64,000 nt of DNA, from positions 31,240-95,239 of the forward strand of contig JAIXOJ010000170.1 in NCBI GenBank assembly GCA_027486835.1, in the 5' to 3' direction. The notes under the pieces were generated by a model. That model had not been told where the DNA came from. It did no database searches and saw nothing but the letters and a program-made list of their open reading frames with translations. Numbering within the stretch: the first letter of the stretch is position 1; every line of letters begins with the position of its first letter. Positions 1 to 7,810 of this stretch are shown here, in pieces. The position numbers and the translations under genes are program-made. Origin of the DNA: Chitinophagaceae bacterium (GTDB lineage: Bacteria > Bacteroidota > Bacteroidia > Chitinophagales > Chitinophagaceae).

Positions 1-671
1 TTTAAATAACTGCTTTCATTTCTCTTTCCTCTGTAAGGAACAGGCGTCAAATACGGAGCATCGGTTTCTAGCACCAGATGGGATAGCCCAACTTGCTCAA
101 TAACTTCGGGCAGCCCCGAATTTTTATAGGTTATCACCCCCCCAATGCCTAGATTAAAGCCTAGGTCAATAATCTGCTTAGCACTTTCATAACTGCCACT
201 AAAGCAATGAAAAATACCTGTTAATCCTCTTTTTGCAAATGGCTTAACTGCATTAATGGTATCCTGCATCGCATTTCTTGTATGTATAATTATGGGTCTG
301 TTGAACTCAAGTGCCCATTCCATTTGGGTTTCAAAAGCACGAATTTGTTGTTCAGAAAACGTTTTATCCCAGTAATAATCCAAGCCAATTTCTCCAATTG
401 CTACAAAATCCCTTGATTCTAATTGTGAACGCATAAAGTCAAGTTCGGTTAAATACTCCTCTTTTACATAGCAGGGATGTAGCCCCGCCGTAGCTATGCA
501 ACAAAAGGGATATTGCTTTTCCAATTGCAAAAGATTGGTGAAATGAGCTGTATCTATAGATGGCAAATAAAATTTGCTTACTCCCTCGGCAATAGCTCTA
601 TTTAATACTTCATCTATGTCAGCTTCAAATTCACTCAAATAGAGGTGGCAATGTGTGTCGATTAACCGCAT
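1..671 (-). CDS. tatD: TatD family metal-dependent hydrolase (3' end cut by window)
   Basis: Probable TatD-type DNase/hydrolase, a TIM-barrel enzyme with two divalent metals. The minus-strand frame opens at ATG 669-671 and runs without a stop to position 1, giving 223 visible residues. The visible metal ligands fit the family: DTHCH with H7 and H9, GEIGLDYYW with E94, IIIHTR with H130, GIFHCFSG with H155 and LETDAPYL with D204. Family members are about 255-265 residues, so roughly 35-40 C-terminal residues lie outside the window. The substrate in this organism cannot be read from sequence. It is followed (minus direction) by the window edge, so its operon partners are unknown. Confidence 0.92.
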   Translation of the reverse strand, partial: MRLIDTHCHLYLSEFEADIDEVLNRAIAEGVSKFYLPSIDTAHFTNLLQLEKQYPFCCIATAGLHPCYVKEEYLTELDFMRSQLESRDFVAIGEIGLDYYWDKTFSEQQIRAFETQMEWALEFNRPIIIHTRNAMQDTINAVKPFAKRGLTGIFHCFSGSYESAKQIIDLGFNLGIGGVITYKNSGLPEVIEQVGLSHLVLETDAPYLTPVPYRGKRNESSYL

Positions 672-839
672 ATGTTGTCTATATTTTTATATTTCGTTAA
701 CACAATAATTTTTTTTTTCGGAGTTGTATAATAAAACAAGCTTTAGAAGCGTTTAATAATGCAAAGGGATTTATTTCAAAAACGGAATTGCATACGACGA
801 TATTAGGTTTTAAAGATTGTTTCATAGGGTACGGATTAT

Positions 840-874
840 AAAAGGCTAAGGTTTCCACCTCTGCCTTTTTTTTG
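840..874. terminator. Hairpin with T-run downstream of the deacetylase
   Basis: Arms AAAAGGC..AGGT and ACCT..GCCTTTT pair around a TTCC loop with a two-base internal mismatch, followed by a long T-run on the plus strand and a shorter one on the minus strand. It lies 18 bases past the stop of the deacetylase at 892, so it probably ends that minus-strand transcript. Confidence 0.5.
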
Positions 875-891
875 TTTATATCTGTTCCGCA

Positions 892-1560
892 TTATTTTAC
901 ATTAATTGGTAATGCTTCAAATGTGTAGCCCAATTGACTAAAATGAGATAAAACCTTTGGGAGTGCGTAATTCAAATTCTTCCAAGCTTTCTGACTATCA
1001 TGGAATACAATGATACTACCCGATTTAGCGTTGTCAATTACATGCTTCAAGCAGGTTTCAGGACTAATGCTTTTGTCAAAATCGCCGCTTAAAACCGTCC
1101 ACATTACGATCATTTTCGGACTCACCACTTCATTATTTTGTTGCCCATTTCTAGTTTGTAGGTTCTGCAATAGTCGAATCTGTGACTTTTTAATGCGCCC
1201 ATAAGGTGGACGAAATAAGTTGCTGTTAATCCTAGAACTGGCTATTTGAATATCGCTTAAATAGCTTTGGTCATCTGTTTCCCATCCATTCAAATGATGC
1301 TCAGTATGATTTCCAACGGTGTGCCCATCCAAAATAATTTGTTCATATAACGTTTGTTGTTGAGCAACGTTTTTTCCTATACAAAAAAAACTTGCCTTGG
1401 CCCTATAATTATGCAGCATTTGCAAAACAAAAGGAGTCGCTAGTTCATGCGGCCCATCGTCAAATGTTAAGTACAAAGCTTTTTTTTCGTTACCCATTTC
1501 CCAGAGCAAATGTTTAGGGTAAAATGCCCTCACCCACCACGGGGTTGTAATTAAATACAT
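892..1560 (-). CDS. Polysaccharide deacetylase family protein (NodB homology)
   Basis: Carbohydrate esterase 4 (NodB) fold, 222 residues, a usual length for a single-domain member. Visible family motifs in order are TFDDGP (about residues 32-37, catalytic and metal Asp pair), the metal-binding H85-x3-H89 in GNHTEHH, RPPYG (about 117-121), and a C-terminal VFHDS carrying the catalytic His. These enzymes remove acetyl groups from N-acetylglucosamine polymers such as peptidoglycan or chitin-like chains, usually outside the cytoplasm. No convincing signal peptide is visible; the N-terminus MYLITTPWWVRAFYPK is only weakly hydrophobic. Stands alone between TatD and a 300-base gap. Confidence 0.88.
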   Translation of the reverse strand: MYLITTPWWVRAFYPKHLLWEMGNEKKALYLTFDDGPHELATPFVLQMLHNYRAKASFFCIGKNVAQQQTLYEQIILDGHTVGNHTEHHLNGWETDDQSYLSDIQIASSRINSNLFRPPYGRIKKSQIRLLQNLQTRNGQQNNEVVSPKMIVMWTVLSGDFDKSISPETCLKHVIDNAKSGSIIVFHDSQKAWKNLNYALPKVLSHFSQLGYTFEALPINVK

Positions 1561-1813
1561 CTAGTTACTTTATTATGGAGAAAGTTGGCAATTTGATGCA
1601 ATGTTAAGTTGTTTCTGATGTTTGTATGCCCCATTAAGACAAACAAATGGAGTTTGTTTCAGGAAATTATTAATTTCTATAAAGGAATATTTGACTCATT
1701 GCCTTGTTTATGAATTAGTGAACTTACTGTCTTATTTGGTATCCGAATTAATTCCACTTTGTGCATGATGATATGGTTATCTGGACACCTGTTATTGTAG
1801 AAAAAAACTTAGG

Positions 1814-1844
1814 TTTGGAAAATTCATTTATACGGTTACATTTG
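1814..1844 (+). promoter_or_regulatory. Bacteroidetes-type promoter for the DUF2795 gene
   Basis: TTTG at 1814-1817, a 19-base spacer and TACATTTG at 1837-1844 match the -33/-7 pattern known for Bacteroidetes primary sigma factor (TTTG, TAnnTTTG). The gene starts 16 bases further on, at 1861. The rest of the 1561-1813 gap shows nothing I can name. Confidence 0.5.
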
Positions 1845-1860
1845 CGAAAATTTTGAAGCT

Positions 1861-2082
1861 ATGTTTTGGACATTAGAATTAGCCAGTTATTTAGAAGAGG
1901 CTCCCTGGCCAGCCACTAAGGATGAATTGATAGACTATTCAATAAGAAGTGGTGCCCCAATTGAAGTAGTTGAAAACCTCCAAGAGCTAGATGATGAGGG
2001 TGAAATCTATGAAAGTATTGAAGATATTTGGCCAGATTATCCAAGCCAAGAAGACTTCATGTTTAATGAAGATGAATACTAG
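1861..2082 (+). CDS. DUF2795 domain-containing small protein
   Basis: A 73-residue acidic protein starting MFWTLELASYLEEAPWPATK, which I recognise as the short DUF2795 family widespread in Bacteroidetes. The whole protein is the domain: hydrophobic front half with an APWPATKDELIDY segment, then an Asp/Glu-rich tail ending in NEDEY. Function unknown; acidic composition and lack of a signal peptide suggest a cytoplasmic partner protein. It has its own promoter-like element upstream and a strong terminator downstream, so it appears to be a single-gene transcript. Confidence 0.8.
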   Translation: MFWTLELASYLEEAPWPATKDELIDYSIRSGAPIEVVENLQELDDEGEIYESIEDIWPDYPSQEDFMFNEDEY

Positions 2083-2103
2083 TAACTGATTAAATAGCTT
2101 CCG

Positions 2104-2141
2104 AAAAAGAGAGATTTTGTTTTAACCAAGTCTCTCTTTTT
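2104..2141 (+). terminator. Intrinsic terminator after the DUF2795 gene
   Basis: Perfect 11-base arms AAAAAGAGAGA and TCTCTCTTTTT separated by 16 bases, with the T-run in the right arm. It sits 22 bases after the DUF2795 stop. Confidence 0.75.
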
Positions 2142-2175
2142 GCTTTTATACCCGATTAACTCCATCACATTTTAC

Positions 2176-2943
2176 ATGTACGATTGCTTATTAACAAACC
2201 TAAATAACGGCATCTTTACCGTAACCATTAATCGCCCAACAAAATTGAACGCACTTAATTTTCAAGTGCTAAAGGAATTAGCGTCTTTGCTTAACGAAAT
2301 TGAAGCTAACAAAGACATTCATTCCGTAGTATTTATTGGAAGCGGCGAGAAAGCATTTGTGGCAGGTGCGGATATTGACGAGTTTAATACCATAGATGCT
2401 AATGATGGCATGCGCATTTCCAAAGCAGGGCAAGATTTGTTTTTTAGGATTGAGCAAAGCAAAAAGCCCATGGTTGCTTGTGTAAACGGTTTTGCATTAG
2501 GAGGCGGGTGTGAATTAGCCATGAGTTGCCACATAAGAATAGCATCAGAAAATGCAAAATTTGCGCAACCTGAAATTAATCTTGGATTAATTCCAGGCTA
2601 TGGAGGCACCCAGAGGTTGGTACAATTAATAGGCAAAGGAAGAGCTTTAGAATTAATGCTTACTGGTAATATGATTGACGCAACAACTGCATTAGCCTAT
2701 GGGCTTGTTAATCGTGTTGTACCAATAGCGCAACTATTACCAGTAGCTTACGAGATGCTCCATACTATACAATCAAAGGCACCAGTTGCGATAGCAGCTT
2801 GCATAAAAACCGCAAATGCTGCTGGTAATAATGGGTATCTGGCAGAGCAAACCGCTTTTGCCGAATGCTTTGCAACAGCAGATAAAATAGAAGGGGTGAA
2901 TGCTTTTTTGCAGAAACGAAAACCTCATTTCACCGGACATTAA
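2176..2943 (+). CDS. Enoyl-CoA hydratase/isomerase family protein
   Basis: Crotonase-fold protein that hydrates 2-enoyl-CoA in fatty acid or amino acid breakdown. From ATG 2176 it is 255 residues, the usual size; an in-frame ATG at 2140 lies inside the preceding terminator, so I prefer 2176 (MYDCLLTNL). Visible signatures are the oxyanion-hole segment AGADIDEF, GGGCELA with the first catalytic Glu, and FAQPEINLGLIPGYGG with the second Glu. Both catalytic Glu residues are present, which favours hydratase over isomerase or other crotonase activities. A second hydratase domain occurs in the FadN-like protein at 42922-45303, so this one may serve another pathway. Confidence 0.88.
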   Translation: MYDCLLTNLNNGIFTVTINRPTKLNALNFQVLKELASLLNEIEANKDIHSVVFIGSGEKAFVAGADIDEFNTIDANDGMRISKAGQDLFFRIEQSKKPMVACVNGFALGGGCELAMSCHIRIASENAKFAQPEINLGLIPGYGGTQRLVQLIGKGRALELMLTGNMIDATTALAYGLVNRVVPIAQLLPVAYEMLHTIQSKAPVAIAACIKTANAAGNNGYLAEQTAFAECFATADKIEGVNAFLQKRKPHFTGH

Positions 2944-3060
2944 TACTTGCAAAAGCGAATTACTAATAAGTCAATTGCTTACATAATGAGTTATTGATTC
3001 AAATTGAAACCAATGCTTTCAATTACGAAAGATGAAAAAATAAGGACAATACACACATAC

Positions 3061-3094
3061 TTTATAGAATCTAAAACCCTTTCCGCTAAGTTTG
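3061..3094 (+). promoter_or_regulatory. Promoter-like element upstream of iscS
   Basis: TAAGTTTG at 3087-3094 is a full match to the Bacteroidetes -7 box; a weak TTTA at 3061-3064 sits near the expected upstream position. The iscS start codon is 29 bases downstream. Confidence 0.4.
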
Positions 3095-3122
3095 TGTTTA
3101 TCAAAGAAAAAAAGTAAGATTT

Positions 3123-4340
3123 ATGTTGAAATTCCCTATCTACTTAGATAATAATGCTACTACGCCAATGGACCCAAGGGTGCTGGAAGCAATGATTCCA
3201 TATTTTACCGAACATTTTGGTAATGCGGCAAGTCGAAATCATCCATTTGGATGGCAGGCAGAAGAAGCAGTTGATTATGCTCGTGAGCAAGTGGCGCAAT
3301 TAATAGGAGCCGACCCCAAAGAAATTATCTTTACTAGTGGTGCGACCGAAGGGGATAATTTGGCAATCAAAGGAGTATATGAAATGTATGCATCAAAAGG
3401 CAATCACATCATTACGGCAACAACAGAACACAAAGCGGTTTTGGATACCTGTAAGCATATAGAAAAATTAGGCGGCGAAGTAACTTACTTACAAGTTAAA
3501 CCCGATGGGTTGATTGATTTAACTGAACTTGAAGCTGCTATTAAACCTACTACAATTCTAATTGCTATCATGTATGCCAATAATGAAATTGGAGTAATAC
3601 AGCCAGTGAAAGAAATTAGTACAATTGCCAAAAAACATGGTGTTCTGTTTTTTACAGATGCTGTGCAAGCAGTAGGTAAAATACCTGTTGATGTACAAAA
3701 AGATGGTATTGACATAATGGCTTTTACAGCACACAAAATGTATGGGCCAAAAGGTATTGGGGCATTATACGTGCGCAGAAAAAATCCTCGCGTGAAAGTT
3801 ACTGCGCAAATGGACGGCGGCGGTCACGAGCGTGGTATGCGTAGCGGTACCCTTAACGTTCCTGGGATTGTAGGCTTTGGGAAAGCTTGTGAATTAGCTC
3901 GTTTAGATATGGAGGCTGATGCAAAGCGTTTAAGTGTACTTAGAGATAAGTTGGAAAATGCTTTATTACAAATTGAAGAAGCGTATGTAAACGGTAATAG
4001 AGAACATAGACTACCGCATGTAGCCAATATCTCCTTTAAACATGTAGAAGGCGAAGGTTTATTGATGGGTTTCAATAAAAATATAGCCTTGAGTTCTGGT
4101 TCGGCGTGTACTTCTGCTTCTTTAGAACCAAGCTATGTATTAAAGGCACTTGGTCTAGGAGATGATTTAGCACACAGTTCATTAAGGTTTGGATTGGGCA
4201 GATTTACCACAGAAGAGCAGATTGACTATACCATCGAACAGATTTCCAACACAGTTCATAAGCTCAGAGAAATGAGTCCACTCTGGGAGATGTACAAAGA
4301 GGGAATAGATTTGAATAGCATCGAATGGGCACATCATTAA
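3123..4340 (+). CDS. iscS: Cysteine desulfurase IscS
   Basis: PLP enzyme that takes sulfur from cysteine and passes it as persulfide to the scaffold for Fe-S cluster assembly. 405 residues, matching IscS. Visible: [14 protein letters not shown] at the N-terminus, H103, D179 in FTDAVQ, the Schiff-base K205 in [10 protein letters not shown], and the mobile-loop Cys C329 in [20 protein letters not shown]. The loop form and length place it with IscS rather than the SufS type. First gene of an iscS-iscU-iscA set with gaps of about 85-95 bases; no IscR-type regulator gene is adjacent, unlike the enterobacterial operon. Confidence 0.95.
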   Translation: MLKFPIYLDNNATTPMDPRVLEAMIPYFTEHFGNAASRNHPFGWQAEEAVDYAREQVAQLIGADPKEIIFTSGATEGDNLAIKGVYEMYASKGNHIITATTEHKAVLDTCKHIEKLGGEVTYLQVKPDGLIDLTELEAAIKPTTILIAIMYANNEIGVIQPVKEISTIAKKHGVLFFTDAVQAVGKIPVDVQKDGIDIMAFTAHKMYGPKGIGALYVRRKNPRVKVTAQMDGGGHERGMRSGTLNVPGIVGFGKACELARLDMEADAKRLSVLRDKLENALLQIEEAYVNGNREHRLPHVANISFKHVEGEGLLMGFNKNIALSSGSACTSASLEPSYVLKALGLGDDLAHSSLRFGLGRFTTEEQIDYTIEQISNTVHKLREMSPLWEMYKEGIDLNSIEWAHH

Positions 4341-4425
4341 TCTTTAAACAATCATTTCTTTAAAATCATAAAACCCTGCTTGCTTCGCAGGCTATACAAA
4401 TTAAAAAATAAAGAAGCAATATATT

Positions 4426-4845
4426 ATGGCATATTCAGAAAAAGTTATTGACCATTACACTAACCCTAAAAACGTTGGTACACTTGATAAGTCAAGTAAA
4501 AAAGTAGGTACAGGTCTTGTAGGTGCTCCCGAATGTGGTGATGTAATGCGCTTACAGATTGAAGTAGATGATGCAACTGGTGTTATTACCGATGCAAAAT
4601 TCAAAACATTTGGTTGTGGTTCGGCCATTGCATCTTCCTCTTTAGCCACTGAATGGTTAAAAGGAAGAACAATTGACGAGGCGGTTACGATTGATAATAT
4701 GGATTTAGTAGAAGAACTTAACCTACCGCCAGTAAAAATTCACTGTTCTGTATTAGCAGAGGATGCAATTAAGGCGGCGATTAATGATTACAGGGTAAAA
4801 AATGGTTTAGAAGAATTGGCTTTTGAAGAAAAAGGAGTACACTAA
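4426..4845 (+). CDS. iscU: Iron-sulfur cluster scaffold IscU
   Basis: 139-residue scaffold on which 2Fe-2S and 4Fe-4S clusters are built. All three cluster Cys residues are visible (C37 in PECGD, C64 in FGCGS, C107 in KIHCS), with D39 and H106 also in place. LPPVK at 100-104 is the chaperone (HscA/DnaK) recognition motif. Lies 85 bases after iscS; a small CCTGC/GCAGG hairpin at 4375-4391 sits in that gap and might tune operon expression, though it is short. Confidence 0.95.
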   Translation: MAYSEKVIDHYTNPKNVGTLDKSSKKVGTGLVGAPECGDVMRLQIEVDDATGVITDAKFKTFGCGSAIASSSLATEWLKGRTIDEAVTIDNMDLVEELNLPPVKIHCSVLAEDAIKAAINDYRVKNGLEELAFEEKGVH

Positions 4846-4941
4846 TTAAAATCGGGTTTACTTTTTTTCAGTAGATGCATTTACAATCTACGTTCTACGA
4901 TTGAAGAGACTGGTAAACCAAACTAAATTCGATAATTTATT

Positions 4942-5292
4942 ATGGTAGCAACAGATAATGCGATTTATGTGAGTGATAAAGCCAAATCTAAAGTCATGAA
5001 ATTGATGGAAGAAGCTGGTGTAGCTGACGATGCAAGTTATTTCTTGAGGGTAGGTGTGGTAGGCGGCGGTTGTAGCGGCCTTAGCTACAAACTAGATTTC
5101 GATAATGAAATTAAGCCAATGGATCAAGTATTTGAAGACAATGGCATCAAAGTAGTAACAGACCTGAAGAGTTTTTTATACTTGGTAAATACCGAGTTAG
5201 ATTTCAGTGATGGGTTAAACGGAAAAGGATTTCACTTTAATAACCCTAATGCAAGTAGAAGCTGCGGGTGTGGTGATAGTTTCGCAGTTTAA
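4942..5292 (+). CDS. iscA: A-type iron-sulfur carrier IscA (HesB family)
   Basis: 116-residue A-type carrier that delivers Fe-S clusters from the scaffold to target enzymes. The three conserved Cys residues are present: C44 in GGGCSGLSY and C108/C110 in SCGCGDSF. Last gene of the isc set, ending at a strong terminator. The 96-base gap from iscU contains a small GTAGAT/ATCTAC inverted repeat around 4871-4891. HscB, HscA and ferredoxin genes of the classical isc operon are not here. Confidence 0.93.
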   Translation: MVATDNAIYVSDKAKSKVMKLMEEAGVADDASYFLRVGVVGGGCSGLSYKLDFDNEIKPMDQVFEDNGIKVVTDLKSFLYLVNTELDFSDGLNGKGFHFNNPNASRSCGCGDSFAV

Positions 5293-5306
5293 TTAAAGTG
5301 TTCAAT

Positions 5307-5352
5307 AAAAAAAGGGAGTGTAGCTAGTTTGTTAGCAACACTCCCTTTTTTT
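5307..5352. terminator. Bidirectional terminator between iscA and the YHS lipoprotein gene
   Basis: Fifteen-base perfect arms, AAAAAAAGGGAGTGT and ACACTCCCTTTTTTT, around a 16-base loop. It lies between convergent genes and has A and T runs on both sides, so it can act in either direction. Confidence 0.85.
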
Positions 5353-5365
5353 GTACGCTAAACAA

Positions 5366-5668
5366 TTATTTTAATGGATAGGCAGCAGGGTCTTTTAAAA
5401 ATTCTTCCTTGCATTCAGTGGCACAAAAGGCCAATGTTTTTCCTTTTAAATGAGCAGTATCACTAATGCCTGCTTTTATGGGCATACCACAAACTGGATC
5501 TTTCAAATTATCGAACTTAACTGATGCGTATTCTTTTTTAATTGGCTCGTGTACAGCATCCATTGAATCTTTTTTTTGACTTGGAGGCATGTTTACAGCT
5601 TCTGGATTTTCGTTGCAAGCAACAGATAATAGAACCGCAAACAACAAAAAGGGTGATAATATTTTCAT
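5366..5668 (-). CDS. YHS domain-containing lipoprotein
   Basis: 100-residue exported lipoprotein: hydrophobic signal with lipobox LLSVAC (lipidated C18), a polar linker, then a YHS domain from about residue 57 with DPVCGM (C60) and FCATECKEEF (C82, C86). YHS domains bind heavy-metal ions and often occur in copper or mercury handling proteins, so an envelope metal-binding role is inferred. It follows the PepSY membrane protein by 50 bases on the same strand, suggesting one transcript. The Cys spacing is complete; no truncation is seen. Confidence 0.85.
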   Translation of the reverse strand: MKILSPFLLFAVLLSVACNENPEAVNMPPSQKKDSMDAVHEPIKKEYASVKFDNLKDPVCGMPIKAGISDTAHLKGKTLAFCATECKEEFLKDPAAYPLK

Positions 5669-5718
5669 GTAAATAATTTAATTTGAGTTGTAAAAATAAG
5701 TGCAGGGTCTATTTGAGA

Positions 5719-7236
5719 TTAATCAAGCCTACGTTTAACAAACAGTATCAAGCCAGCAATGGTTAAAAAAATAAATCCAATAGCTGAAATAACCGTAGTT
5801 ATGCCCCCTAAAGTTTTTGCACTTTCCTGACCGAGAATTTTACCCCAGAAATAGTGTTTATGAAAGAATGCAAAACTGTATCGCTCCCAAATATCTCCAT
5901 CTACTATTCTGCTTACCAATCTGCCAGTAGCAGGGTCAATGAAAAATCTTTCGTGGTTGTTCTTTTCATAGGCTACCTTAACAATAGGTAAACGTTTGTT
6001 AGTAGCTACATATTCGTCGTCATATTTTAAAAGGTAATAGCATTTTGCAAATTCACTACCATTATTCTCGCTGTAAATATTGGCTAAATAGGTAGCATAT
6101 TTCATGTCGCCATTATTTTCAACATCAAAATCAGCGGCGTTAATATGCCGCACGGTCATTTGATTTGCTTTATCGAGTAGCGAAGCTCTCAAATAAAGAT
6201 TATTATTGAATTTGGCAGAGGAAAGTCCTACCAGTTTTTCTTGGGGTGAGATTTTATGGAAGAAACGTGTAAAATCTGGGGGTAATTCATCTGTGGTAAA
6301 TTGACTGTTGTCAAAATATACTTGTTCATTAAATGCTGGTAGAAACTGAATAGCTATGTGATAAACCCCGCTGAAAGCAAAAAGTATAGAAGTTAAAAAG
6401 AAAACATTTCCCAATCTTCTATGCCATTTTCTGATAGGCTGTCGTGGAATTTCGGGGTGGCTTTTTTTAATTCTTGTTATCCACATGATATACAAACCAA
6501 TTACGCCAGAAGCAAAAGCTAAAAGGGCAAAGCATCCTAACACCCATAATCTTAGGGAATAATCCTGAATGAAAGTCCATTGATGAAAAATGGCAAAAAA
6601 TTGACCAAATGCTTCACTAGACCGATTAGATACAGCGGCTAATTTGCTAGTAATTGGGTCTATGTACAAACAAATAGCATCTTTTCGGTCAAACGCTATC
6701 TGATAAACGGGTAATATTTTATTGCTTTTTTTATAAGCATTATTAAAGGAAGTGATTCGGCTAATTTGCTTTACTCCATTTCCATTATTGATGGCATTTT
6801 CCAAACCTTGGTTTGTAATGGTATTTGTAAGAGCCGCATCGCCCAACATTTCTAAAGCTACCCACAAAGCATATTGAGCGTCTCCATTGGGTAATGCTTC
6901 ACCAGTAGTACAGTTTAAATAAATGGGGGTTTCTAATGCTTTTTTTTCTACTTGGTAATACAATTGTCGATTCAGCGACACCACTCGAAACCCATGAAGC
7001 GCAGTGATATTGTTTTGTTGTAACGCCTGCCGAACAGTTATTGGCAAGCGGGCTTCTTGAATTATAATTGAGTTTACCCAGTCCTTTCTTATTCTTGGCG
7101 TAATGGCAGATGCGATGGGATATAATGCCCCTGACACACTCCATAGTATCACTGGTATGGCAATCAGCAAACCAAGTGTGCGGTGCCAGCCGTAAACATA
7201 ACGGCCTAAGAATTTAGTTACTAATGGCATAAGCAA
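5719..7236 (-). CDS. PepSY-associated transmembrane protein
   Basis: 505-residue inner-membrane protein of the PepSY_TM type. Four hydrophobic stretches are visible: HRTLGLLIAIPVILWSVSGA near residue 18, WVLGCFALLAFASGVIGLYI in the middle, VFFLTSILFAFSGVYHIAI after it and a C-terminal IGFIFLTIAGLILFV. The long loops between carry PepSY-like segments. Conserved His residues in or near the helices (WHR, FHQW, WHRR, FFHKHYFWG) are typical of members linked to iron uptake or membrane redox chemistry. The start could equally be the second Met (7230). Gene order with the YHS lipoprotein supports a metal or redox function, but the substrate is unknown. Confidence 0.8.
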   Translation of the reverse strand: MLMPLVTKFLGRYVYGWHRTLGLLIAIPVILWSVSGALYPIASAITPRIRKDWVNSIIIQEARLPITVRQALQQNNITALHGFRVVSLNRQLYYQVEKKALETPIYLNCTTGEALPNGDAQYALWVALEMLGDAALTNTITNQGLENAINNGNGVKQISRITSFNNAYKKSNKILPVYQIAFDRKDAICLYIDPITSKLAAVSNRSSEAFGQFFAIFHQWTFIQDYSLRLWVLGCFALLAFASGVIGLYIMWITRIKKSHPEIPRQPIRKWHRRLGNVFFLTSILFAFSGVYHIAIQFLPAFNEQVYFDNSQFTTDELPPDFTRFFHKISPQEKLVGLSSAKFNNNLYLRASLLDKANQMTVRHINAADFDVENNGDMKYATYLANIYSENNGSEFAKCYYLLKYDDEYVATNKRLPIVKVAYEKNNHERFFIDPATGRLVSRIVDGDIWERYSFAFFHKHYFWGKILGQESAKTLGGITTVISAIGFIFLTIAGLILFVKRRLD

Positions 7237-7542
7237 TCAAGCAAATGGTAAAATGTACAGAAAATAGCCTCTAGAAACTACCAAGTTTCAATAACATCTA
7301 TTTAGGCAAAAGGAGGAATTCTATATGTTGACAAAACTTAGTAGGAAAGCAAAATGTTAATGTGGGCAATATAAGCATCTTGGTAGTTCATGATTAAAAT
7401 AGTGGGGGTGATTAACTTTATTTATACCCCCTCGAGTCGCAAATTCTAATTCTGGTAACCACCAAGAACGGCACAGAAAGTCTGACTCCTACAAAAATCT
7501 AACTAAACATTTAATCAAATAAATCAGAGATACAGACTTGAA

Positions 7543-7668
7543 GGTCGTACTAGACCACCAGACGGTCATACTAGACCATCGGACGGCCATACTAAACCAT
7601 CGGACGGCCATACTAGACCATAGGACGGTCATACTAGACCAAAGGACGGTCAGAGTAGAAAGGAGGGA
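7543..7668. repeat. 21-bp tandem repeat array, six units
   Basis: Direct repeats with a strict 21-base period start at 7543, 7564, 7585, 7606, 7627 and 7648; the core reads GGTCATACTAGACC followed by a variable ATCGGAC-like linker. The last unit is diverged and runs into purine-rich GAAAAAAAAGGA copies up to about 7700. The core is an imperfect palindrome (GGTC...GACC). It fills the 7237-7810 gap between the PepSY gene and the lysS terminator; no gene is seen there. Confidence 0.9.
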
Positions 7669-7755
7669 CTGAAAAAAAAGGAAGGGCAGAAAAAAAAGGA
7701 CGGTCGCATTCCAGCGGAAGGTGTTTGAATAGAAAAAAGGGATAATAAAGAAACA

Positions 7756-7794
7756 AAAAAAGCTGCGACAAATGGAGTATATCGCAGCTTTTTT
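7756..7794 (-). terminator. Terminator downstream of lysS
   Basis: Perfect 13-base arms AAAAAAGCTGCGA and TCGCAGCTTTTTT with a 13-base loop, 17 bases past the lysS stop on the minus strand. Confidence 0.8.
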
Positions 7795-7810
7795 GTATTG
7801 TAACGTTGGT

